A DNA stretch of 64,000 bases from Microcyclospora pomicola (Eukaryota; Ascomycota; Dothideomycetes; Capnodiales). The notes under the pieces are model-generated. The model was given only the letters and a program-made list of their open reading frames with translations, searched no databases and had not been told where the DNA came from. Made by a program: the position numbers and the translations under genes. Where the stretch lies: assembly GCA_002786065.1 (NCBI GenBank), contig NHNY01000006.1, positions 124,001 to 188,000 on the forward strand. Reading direction: 5' to 3'. Positions 55,775 through 64,000 of the stretch are shown one piece after another. Numbering within the stretch: the stretch's first letter is position 1; the number at the start of each line of letters is the position of its first letter.

Positions 55775-55949
55775 GATTGCGATGCGATGTTCGATGTCAA
55801 TGGTTCAGTCGCAGCGTCTCGAGCAATGTCGAACTTCGAAGCTTCGGAATTTGCCGGCTAGCGCTTTCCGCTGGGTCCTCACGGTCAACGACAGCCATTG
55901 GCACCTCAAGGCACGCCGACTTGACGCACTCTCTGCTCTTCACATCACC
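55775..55949. promoter_or_regulatory. Short bidirectional promoter, ATP17 / NDUFS4-type gene
   Basis: Only 175 bp lie between the two start codons, so the two oxidative-phosphorylation genes must share promoter DNA. No TATA box is evident on either side. Confidence 0.65.
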
Positions 55950-56719
55950 ATGGCTTCACTACGAGGAGCAGCTGCTTCGACGCTACGAACGACCCGGCCA
56001 GCCATCTCGCGCCGCACACCCGCCATCTTCGCGCGGTGGGAGTCGTCGTCCAGCATCCGGCCTGACACTGCCGACACTCCAGCGACGACCTCGGTGACCA
56101 AGACGGAGAGCGTGGCCGATACCCAGCCACGACATGAACCAGACTACCATGCTGTGACGGACTGGCGGACGTCGTAAGTCGAGGGCCAAGACAGCTACTC
56201 CAGAAGACGCAAGACTGATACTGGTGGCTGTAGGAACTTCTCGCCGATTCCCATGCGAGTCATGGACGGCAGCGAGCCAGGCGACACCACCCCGGCCGCC
56301 GTGCTCTCCGGTGCACCTCTCGACCTCCAAGCCCGCACAGTCCGGTACGCCATCTCCACCAGGACTGTCCACTTTCCCTCCGAGCTGCAGTACTGACGCA
56401 CGAGAACAGCATCTACCGTCCGGCGAAGACCGCCACGCAGTCGGGCAACTGGCACTCGCACCAGTGGCGCATGGACTGGGACGTGCTCGGCAAGGGCCAC
56501 CGATGGGAGAACCCACTGATGGGCTGGCAGTCGAGCGCGGACGCCATGCAGGGCACACACCTCAACTTCCACAGCAAAGACCACGCGATCAACTTCGCCA
56601 ACAAGCAGGGCTACGAGTACTTCGTGCAGGAGCCGAACGAGCGGCGGATGGTGCCCAAGGCCTACGCCACACAGTTCGTACATAGCCCGAAGAAGCTGAA
56701 GCAGGTCAGGACGAAGTAG
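55950..56719 (+). CDS. NADH:ubiquinone oxidoreductase 18/21-kDa subunit (NDUFS4-type)
   Basis: Three exons are inferred: 55950-56173, 56234-56344 and 56410-56719 (214 residues). Introns of 60 and 65 bp split codons in phase 2. The N-terminus (MASLRGAAASTLRTTRPAISRR) is a clear mitochondrial presequence. The mature part runs from VRIYRPAKTATQSGN through HSHQWRMDWDVLGKGHRWENPLMGW, SADAMQGTHLNFHSKDHAINFANKQGYEYFV and ends with basic PKKLKQVRTK. This is the ETC complex I NDUFS4/AQDQ accessory subunit, which sits in the matrix arm and stabilises the electron-input module. Confidence 0.93.
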
Positions 56720-56984
56720 GATCTTGCGGAACATATATCACAGTGGGCTGTGGGTGGTGTTTTGTATATATTTTCTTTGTGGTATGGAATCTGCATGATT
56801 GTAACTCTGTAGAACTGCTGTTGGTGAGCAGATACATGCATCATGCATTTGAACAACCTCGTATTCCGAGCTCATCTATGGTCTCAACCATCAAACCAAA
56901 GCCGACCCCTAGCTTCCCGCGGCATTCCTCGACCTCGACTTCACCTTGGAGTATAGCCAAAGCTCAACAAGTCCCCATACCAAA

Positions 56985-57836
56985 TCACTCGACCACGCAC
57001 GGCATCTCTCTTCCCTTGACAACCCGAGTGCAGCGACTCATCCCCACCCCCTTCCCGATCTTCACATCACCTTCGAGCTTACAGCGCTCCAGTAGGCAGA
57101 ATTCCAGGGATCCGCGGGTGATCGTCACGTCAACCAGAAGCGACACTTTCACTTCACAGTCTTCCATCGTCCCGCCCCAGACCTCGCATTGTCGCAGGGA
57201 AGATTTGGTGGCTTCACACTTGTCGATCCGACACGTGAGCGCGCGTGCCTGAGAGCTCGTCACTACTGAGCGCTTGATCCAGCAGCACCGCATGTCGCTG
57301 TCGGTGAGATTGGCGTTGTCGAGGTCGTCCCAGACGAATTTATTGGCTTGTGGCGAATGGGTCGACTCAGTTGCGTTTTGTATCTGATGATCGCTATGGT
57401 AGTCCGAGGAGTCGTCCACAGAAGCGTTGTCCTCCATGGCGAGCTTGCCGGTACGCGTACTTTGGGCCGATATCGCATCCTTGGCCAGTGAATGTGGCGG
57501 GACAACCGGGAGCAGAGCTCCAAATGCAGTATCGAAAGAGTTATGCTCACTGCTGCGGAGTGACGAGCTTGAGGGGATCTCATCTGGGTCCATGGGGGGA
57601 AGATTGACAAGATACCGCTGAGGAATTCCCGGGGGGATGACCATGCCCGGAGGACAATGCTGGAATCGAGCAGCAGGAAGGATGAGCGGACTGATAGGGG
57701 GCGTGTCGATGTCGCCGGTGCAGCCATATGGGCTGGGGATGACATCCTCCCATGCGTTCGTGAACGATCCGCCGAAGTGAAATGGCTCCATCGTGTCTGC
57801 TAGGTGCAGTCGCATCGAAGGCATGTTGAGATGCAT
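56985..57836 (-). CDS. Orphan protein with Cys-rich, helix-like repeat C-terminus
   Basis: Single-exon ORF of 283 residues, ATG at 57836. I do not recognise it. The N-terminal two-thirds is Ser/Pro-rich (SPLILPAARFQHCPPGMVIPPGIPQRYLVNLPP is a notable Pro cluster). The last ~100 residues repeat a pattern in which Cys falls every 6-12 residues (RCCWIK, LTCRIDKCEATKSSLRQCEVWGGTMEDCEVKVS, FCLLERCKLEGDVKIGKGVG). The spacing and alternating hydrophobic residues recall a short right-handed beta-helix. No signal peptide. Function unknown. The C-terminal pattern argues that the frame is real; expression evidence is lacking. Confidence 0.55.
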   Translation of the reverse strand: MHLNMPSMRLHLADTMEPFHFGGSFTNAWEDVIPSPYGCTGDIDTPPISPLILPAARFQHCPPGMVIPPGIPQRYLVNLPPMDPDEIPSSSSLRSSEHNSFDTAFGALLPVVPPHSLAKDAISAQSTRTGKLAMEDNASVDDSSDYHSDHQIQNATESTHSPQANKFVWDDLDNANLTDSDMRCCWIKRSVVTSSQARALTCRIDKCEATKSSLRQCEVWGGTMEDCEVKVSLLVDVTITRGSLEFCLLERCKLEGDVKIGKGVGMSRCTRVVKGREMPCVVE

Positions 57837-59766
57837 GGTGCGAAAGTGAAAGTGCTCTTGTCGCGATATGAAGGAGATATAAAAGATGCTTCAGAGGACA
57901 TATGTCTTCATGCTGCTTAATCGTACCAGTCGATGGAGCATCTTGTCGTTCAAGACTGAAGTCAACAATGAAGTGCAATTCCCATCTTCGTGCTGGCAAG
58001 CGCAGGCTGATCAGTGTGAGGAAGTGGCCGCTCCAAGGCCTGGTAAAACTCATGAGTAGGTAACGTTGTGAAGACAAAAACGAAAGTTTCCTCGATCTAA
58101 GGTACCATAAAAATACGCGACAGTAAAGTGAATTTGCTCATATTGGATTCGCGAAGGCGAGCTCTGATCTGTCTTCATCGTGGACTCGGTCTACTTACAT
58201 GTCGTCGGTCGCAGACTCCATACTGTCTGCTGTGTACACCAGGTGCACATCATGTTGAATGGCAGGCTCTTGTACCTGGCAAAGTCATCAATGCATTACA
58301 AGAAAATGGGACACATACTGTGCGTCCTGTAGTGCATTAGCAGAAGCAAGTCTCTACGCTATGCACAGACAAAGCTGCTGCGTGGGTATTGTGCTTGACC
58401 GGGCATTCACGGCAGTCCATTTGTCAACATCCATGCCTGAAAAGCAGACCAATGCAATGCAAGCAGAACAGCGAGAGCATGTCCTTGCATGAGTTGCAAA
58501 TAACATAAAATTGGAACATGCAGGTGGAGACATTAGCTGCACCAACAGTAACGCTGTGTATGGTGGTGTGGTGGTCATGCAAGGCAGTGTCGCGGCGCAG
58601 TCCGGCAGCGCAAATCCTCGTCGCTCGTCGGTCACTCACGCCAGCTTGGGATCTCCTGTTCGGTTGCATCGAATTACCATCTATGATTTAATTTTTTCCT
58701 GTAACGGTGATGATGATGTGTCGATAATGATAGACAATCGATTCCTCGATCCGACTTGGCTCCAAAATGATGGGTTGCAGAGCTTTGAGGTGGTTTCAGA
58801 AGATACTGTTCGCTCAACATTGACATGCACTACCGTAAGTCCATGTACTCAGCCCGCTCGTCGTCGTAGTGCCATTGGAATGCCGAGTGCTGCACAGGCT
58901 GAGAAAGAAGATCCTTGAGATGACACCAGAACTGTAACAGGGATCACTCGACGACCTTGCTTTGTCTAGCAATGCTGAGAGCGTCCTGCGCGATGCCGTC
59001 CATTGGACATGGGGGCTGTAGAACCCAAATATGGTTTGGTGTTCAGAAACATACCTGTACAGATCCCCAGCAGATCCTCGCAGCCACCGCGCAAAGGCAC
59101 TACTGAATCCTCGCTAACCCATGGCTACTCTCGTGTGTGCATGACTGTACTCGCTTATCATCGCTGCGCGAACAGATGTGAGCTTCTCCCTCCATTCCGG
59201 AATATTGGTCTGCGGCCGCGGCCAAGGCATGGGGACTGAACTCATTAGCGCAAATAACCTACCCACAAAACACGCGGGAGGAAGTGCAAACGCTTCACCT
59301 GCAGCCACTTATCACATGCAGACCTTGCAGCAGCAGTCCGTTCAAGACCAGCATTCTGACAGGACGATGCACCGAGTTCAGGCGAGCTTGTGCCCTTGAC
59401 TGTGGGGGACTTGTCGATACGGTAACACCCTATCAGTGCCCCGTCGTCGTGTCTTTCCTGGCGCTGTCGCGATTGGGAATCCATAAGGTATATGTACCTG
59501 ATCGTTGAGTCTACATCAACGGACCCACGTGGGAACAGCCCCTTGCGTCGATCGGAAAGACGAGGAAGAGTCGGCTATCGCAAAGCCTGACAACGCAGCC
59601 AAGCACCCGGACACTATCTTGTTCCAAGCCAACCACGTCAAGCAGCTCAAGTTAAGCATTCCATATCATCGGCACAGACTTCCACCCAGCAGTACTGCCA
59701 CATCAAACTCCAACATGATAGCATCTAGTAACAGTCGGGTGTCAGCCATGTGCATGCGCGCTTACC

Positions 59767-60052
59767 TTATCTACCCGCAGGGGTGAGGTGAACCGTGTGG
59801 GTCGTGCCGCCGTTTGGCTGCACAGTCCGGTCTCGGCGGATTTCCCGAAACGGCTACGACTTCCCACACCAACACGCGCCAACTTGCGCCATTCGGCAAA
59901 TAGCTGGGTCTCAACCTTGTCCTGCGTCCACGCAGCCGTGGGCACGTTGGAGATATCGCGGGTGGGACGGCTCACTGTGCCACACAAACACACATGCGCA
60001 TACTATCTAGGGCGATGGCGAGACCTCATCCTTCGAGGTTCTGTCCTTATCT
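59767..60052 (+). promoter_or_regulatory. Three AGATAR (GATA-factor-type) sites upstream of the ammonium transporter
   Basis: In reverse orientation TTATCT at 59767-59772, CTATCT at 60003-60008 and TTATCT at 60047-60052, that is AGATAA/AGATAG on the opposite strand. Such sites bind AreA/NIT2-type nitrogen regulators; the link here is inference from position. Confidence 0.4.
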
Positions 60053-60311
60053 CATCTCCTTGGCGCTGGTTGCGGCCAATCAAGGGGACATAGTTGCAGA
60101 TGCACCGCCTAGCTTGCGTGATTGAGTTCGAACTCTCTATGGTCCACGATACGGCCACGCGAGCTGGGAGAGTCACCGTAATGGCCCGAGCTCGCTGCAG
60201 ACCAACGCCGACGGCACGGTGCTGTGTTGATGGTGTAGAGGGAGCGGTCAAATCAAAGGTAAATCTGCCAACCCGTGGAGGACCCGTGGAGACACACGAG
60301 GTTGGTCTAGA

Positions 60312-60318
60312 TATAAAA
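60312..60318 (+). promoter_or_regulatory. Candidate TATA box of the ammonium transporter
   Basis: TATAAAA lies 147 bp before the ATG at 60459. The distance suits a fungal TATA promoter with a moderate 5' UTR. Confidence 0.5.
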
Positions 60319-60458
60319 AGGCTGCGCCGTTCCCGGAGTTGTTTGCTGCTCGAGGTCTCGAGACGTTGAGTATTTGTTACACCTCTGCGGCGCCCCCACG
60401 ACTGTCGGTCTTGTTCTTTGTCCGTCAGCTACAGTGACCTGCTTTGCATACCGGCAGC

Positions 60459-62006
60459 ATGTCGACGGTAGTGGTGAGTTGCTTCGATATGCAGCCGGCC
60501 ATCACGCATCACTAATGCTGCCATAGCCATCTTACGACCCGGCGCATCCATGGGGAGGTGATCCCTTGACCACGGACGTCAACGCACAATTCAGTGGCTA
60601 CGAGTACCACTACGTCTTCCTCGTGTTCTGTGGGTTCATCGTCTGGCTCATCATCCCTGGCATCGGTCTGTTGTACGGTGGTCTCGCACGCCGTAAGAGC
60701 TCCTTGGCTCTTCTGTTCCAGTCACTTCTGGTCGCCGCCATCACCACCTTTCAATGGATGTTCTGGGGATATTCTCTCGCCTACTCGCGTACTGCTGGCC
60801 CTTTCATCGGTGACTTGGCCAACTTTGGGTTGATGAAAGTCCGCGCCGCGCCATCACCTGGATCGGTCTACATTCCCGAGATCGTCTTTTGCCTGTACCA
60901 GCTGCTCTTCTGCGCATGTACTGTGCAGATTGTCGTTGGAGGATCGTTTGAACGTGGTCGCATCCTTCCATCCCTCGTCTTTGGATTCTTCTGGGCAACA
61001 GTCGTGTATTGCCCAATTGCATGCTGGACCTGGAACCCTAGCGGCTGGCTATACAAGCTCCCTTCGCTCGATTATGCTGGTGGTGGACCCGTCCACATCG
61101 CTTCTGGTTGGGCTGGTCTTGCATACGCCTTTGTCCTCGGAAAGAGAAAGCACACCGGAGAGAAGAGTCATGGCAAACCCCACAACACCACTCTGATCTT
61201 CCTCGGCACTGTCTTGATATGGTTCGGCTGGTTCGGCTTCAACGGTGGTTCAGCTTTGAATGCCACCATTCGCGCAATGTACGCTGCGTTCAACACCAAT
61301 GTTGCCGCCAGCACCGGTGTCATTGGATGGGTCCTCGTCGATTTCATTCGAACACGAGGCAAGTTCAGCGTAGTGGGTGCTTGTGAAGGCGCCATCGCTG
61401 GTCTGGTTGGCATCACCCCAGCTGCAGGTTATGTCAGTGTCTGGCCTGCCGCTTTGATCGTAAGTGGTGTACTATGCGAAATGAGCAGACGATCGGTCCT
61501 AACTAACAACTGCACAGGGCTTCGTGACCGCAATCGTGTGTGCGTGCCTCCAGGACATCAACGAATGGCTAGGCATCGACGAAGGCCTCTACGTCTTCAA
61601 GCTGCACGGCATCGGCGGCATGGTCGGCTCCTTCCTGACCGGCATCTTCGCCGACCAGACCATTTCCGCCCTCGACGGCGCATCCCTCTACCCCGGCGGC
61701 ATCAACGGCAACGGCATCCAAGTCGGCAAGCAGTTCGCCGAGATCACCGCCATCTCCGCCTACTCCTTCGTCGTCAGCTGTCTCCTGCTGCTGATCCTGA
61801 AGTACATCCCCGGCATGCATCTGCGCGTCAGCGAGGAGGCCGAGATGCGTGGCCTCGACCTCGACCAGTTCTTCGACGAGCAGATCGGCGACTGGGGCAG
61901 CTTCGAGCTGATGGAGAACATCACCCACGGCGTGCCGACGAGCACCGATGCAAGCAAGGCGCCGAGCCTGACTCACGAGGGCGTCGAGCCTGCCAAGGTG
62001 CACTGA
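60459..62006 (+). CDS. Ammonium transporter (Mep/Amt/Rh family)
   Basis: Three exons are inferred: 60459-60473 (15 nt), 60527-61459 and 61518-62006 (478 residues, phase 0 joins; introns 53 and 58 bp). Eleven membrane helices are expected; visible ones include YVFLVFCGFIVWLIIPGIGLL, ALLFQSLLVAAITTFQWMFW, FGFFWATVVYCPIACWTW, NTTLIFLGTVLIWFGWFGFN and SFVVSCLLLLILKYIPGM. Key residues: the His in GGGPVHIASGWAGLAYAF and the second His in FKLHGIGGMVGSFLTG (the twin-His conduction pair), plus WFGWFGFNGGSALN and the FxW gate YCPIACWTW. The cytosolic C-tail starts after YIPGMHLRVSEEAEMRGLDLDQ, the conserved coupling segment. It imports ammonium at the plasma membrane and is probably under nitrogen-repression control. 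Confidence 0.94.
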
Positions 62007-63849
62007 TGTGTATCATGAAGAAGTTGTAGGCGTCGGCATTGCTCACAATCTTGGTGTATTCGATCGCGGCCCGCTATATAGATAGAGAATCATGTTTCAA
62101 CGTCGTTAACATTTGACAAGTCGTCCACGATTCCTTCGATGGCCAAGGAACTTTAGCATACACTTTGTGTCCATTGATGTCATCGTAGACGCCGCTGCTT
62201 CGACATCCCGGTCTGCTAGCCGTTCCAGGTAGCAGTGCACTTTACCTGCAGAGGCTGAAATAGGCATCATCGGCAAGATGTTGCCAAGCTCATCAAAATA
62301 GAGGCAGAGGTTGGTGACCGTGAGTAGCAACATGGGCTACCCGATGCGAAAGACTTCTTGCTTATCCATGTTAGAATTGGATGTTGAGGCCCCTCGTCAA
62401 GGTACTCTACTCCTACTTGATTATTCTGAATTGGCTCTGAAGGCGAGGAGCTGGAGGCTGTGGCAGATGTCGGAGCATGGTCACTCGTCCTGGTGTCCTC
62501 GCCAACTTGTCGCAATTGACGCAATGAAGCTCGCATGGTGCGAACATCGCTGGCGGAGTGCTCATTCCCGGCATCGCGGGGTGTTCGTTTAGGATACGAA
62601 TGGGCACGAAGCGTCCCGAAGTCTTGGCACGCTGGTCCCCTGTACTGAAGCGCATTGCCTCGTTGTGGACATGACTCGTTTCGTTTTGTTGCGTCTCGCA
62701 AATAAGACCGTCATTACATGATCATGTCAATACGTGTGGCTTCTGTACCAATATATGTATCGGTATATAGATTACGTGCGGATGTATAAGGTATGCAGAT
62801 GATGCAGGACGGTGGCGCAAACATCAGATCATTATCAGATCGTTCCATCATGCCAAGCGGGCGCGGAAGCCAGGGAATAAGGTAATTGTGCAGTCGATGG
62901 GCGAGCTGGGAATACGGGATGAATGTTCGGACTACATAGCTCTACCCACCTGATCGCTGTGTCCGCTCGTGATCGTATGCATTCAACGTCGATCTTGTGT
63001 CTATTGCATGCGGTCGTGCGTATCAGATGTTGTCTTCTATGTACCAGAGGAGGACATGGCTCGGAGTCTCGGATGGGTTCTGGAGCAGGACGACTTCCGC
63101 TTTCTGCATCCGCTTGCATGCATGACGACCACACAGGCAACAGCAAACCGAATGGTCGATACGTGTATGACGCAGCGAGAGCACATCGATCGGGCGGATT
63201 GGTAGGCATGTTGGTATGCTATGGGACCAACAAGAAATATTCGTAGTATTGCTATGGTTTAGGCGGGAGAAATCTATGTAGGAGGGGTGCCGGTTCTCTT
63301 TCTGGACGTCGCTCCCTGGGGACAGATCAAGACCTGGACAAGTTACGATCAGATCAGCCAAGGGACAGATCAATTATCGCCGATCAGGGCGCGCCCACAA
63401 GGCCACAAACGAAATAAAAGGTGTCCTCCACTCCTCTTCCCCACCGACGCTACTCGGTCGGAGCGCAGACGGGGATCCTTCCAAGGTGGTTAGGGTCTGA
63501 ATTGTCTGAATCGTGCCATGTCATGTGAAAGAGCCCATATCAATCCGTCTGCCTACGACCAACTTCTGCTTCTACTCTTCGTTCCCTCGCGTTTCATCCT
63601 GCCTTGTAGTAGACCCTCTACGCACTCCCATCCTCCCACTTTCTCACGCCGCTGTTTCGTGGTTGCGGCATTGCATCGCTTCGTCGGCGTCATCGATCCA
63701 GCCGCACTCGTCCCGACAAGACCGCCGACGATCATCGCGCGGTCCCCATTGAGTTTGGCCCACGAAACGTGTGGTGGCTTTCTCCCCACGAAGACAACAC
63801 TCCCCTCTATCTTGCGACCATCTAGACGGAAACCTGCGAACCAGCAAGG
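62007..63849. other. Intergenic, 1.84 kb
   Basis: 3' flank of the ammonium transporter and promoter of the reductase. ORFs up to 144 codons are antisense or overlapping shadows without domains. No RNA gene recognised. A CT-rich strip around 63420-63450 precedes the reductase. Confidence 0.5.
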
Positions 63850-64000
63850 ATGGCACAACTTGATACGCTAGACATTGTGGTGTTGGTGGTGCTGCTGTTG
63901 GGTACACTAGCCTACTTCACCAAGGGCACATATTGGGCGGTGCAGAAAGATCCCTATGCTTCGACGTTTGCGAATGGCGGCGCCGGGAAAGCGGCCAAGA
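63850..64000 (+). CDS. NADPH-cytochrome P450 reductase, N-terminus (cut by window end)
   Basis: The ATG at 63850 opens MAQLDTLDIVVLVVLLLGTL, then AYFTKGTYWAVQKDPYAST, and the frame runs to the last base (50 residues seen). The start is a single N-terminal membrane anchor followed by KGTYWAVxKDPYAS, which is characteristic of fungal P450 reductases (the YWAV/KDPYA run precedes the FMN domain). The FMN, FAD and NADPH domains lie beyond the window. The enzyme passes electrons from NADPH to ER-bound cytochromes P450. Confidence 0.85.
   Translation, partial: MAQLDTLDIVVLVVLLLGTLAYFTKGTYWAVQKDPYASTFANGGAGKAAK

Larger units (their letters stand above)
57837..60458. other. Gene-poor stretch, 2.6 kb
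   Basis: Longest ORFs are about 135 codons, without domains or splice support. The last 700 bp upstream of the ammonium transporter holds AGATAR-type sites (see separate entry) and a TATA box. No RNA gene or mobile element was recognised. Confidence 0.55.

Noticed and set aside
60566-62029. 487-codon continuous ORF reading through the second intron of the ammonium transporter
   Set aside because: After 61459 its sequence becomes Arg/Pro-rich and unlike the family; removing the GTAAGT...CACAG intron gives the conserved C-terminus.
1-64000. Transposons, CRISPR arrays and rRNA genes
   Set aside because: No transposase, reverse transcriptase, terminal repeats with target duplication, spacer arrays or rRNA-like sequence was seen by reading; a library search could still find small decayed remnants.

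Overview
This window comes from a filamentous ascomycete nuclear genome. The genes carry many short introns (about 47-145 bp) with fungal splice signals (GTAAGT/GTATGT donors, CTAAC/CTGAC branch sites, CAG/TAG acceptors). The gene content is typical of Pezizomycotina: HET domain, HET-C, secreted LysM protein, CBM18/GH18 chitinase, Sec1, SUV3, DBP7 and an ammonium permease. The general feel is Dothideomycetes (Mycosphaerellales/Capnodiales-like), which is inference from gene style and not a match to a reference. I see no intact transposon, CRISPR array, rRNA or convincing tRNA. I found 26 gene models; two are cut by the window edges and one is a weak small ORF. Exon borders were worked out by hand from splice consensus and reading phase.

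Layout. 1-6.2 kb: end of an Anp1-type glycosyltransferase, a TPT/SLC35-type transporter, a C2H2 factor and an unknown protein with a possible TLDc-like end. 7.1-14.4 kb: a divergent cell-wall pair, a modular GH18 chitinase (8 exons) and a secreted LysM-repeat protein (9 exons). 14.4-21.3 kb: a convergent spacer with hairpin-forming ACCTGACC repeats, then a very large acidic coiled-coil protein whose 3' end lies in a 99-bp tandem repeat. 22.6-30.2 kb: HET-C, an old-yellow-enzyme-type oxidoreductase and Sec1. 30.9-43.4 kb: SUV3, two divergent genes sharing a His-rich motif, a HET-domain gene and pantothenate synthetase. 43.8-49 kb: DBP7, ASA1 and GCN3. 50-57.8 kb: a small secreted protein, tubulin cofactor D, a tight divergent mitochondrial pair (ATP17 and the NDUFS4-type complex I subunit) and an orphan. 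57.8-64 kb: a gene-poor stretch, a MEP ammonium transporter, another empty stretch and the start of NADPH-cytochrome P450 reductase.

How the genes relate. Most are housekeeping genes in divergent pairs with short shared promoters (Sec1/SUV3, PAN6/DBP7, ASA1/GCN3, ATP17/NDUFS4). The accessory parts are the chitinase-LysM pair, the HET-C and HET-domain genes, the paralogous His-rich pair and the orphan acidic protein. No secondary-metabolite cluster is visible. The points most worth a second look are a 4-nt microexon required by the chitinase model, a palindrome-rich repeat cluster placed between two gene 3' ends, a tandem repeat that runs through a stop codon, and the divergent His-rich paralogs.
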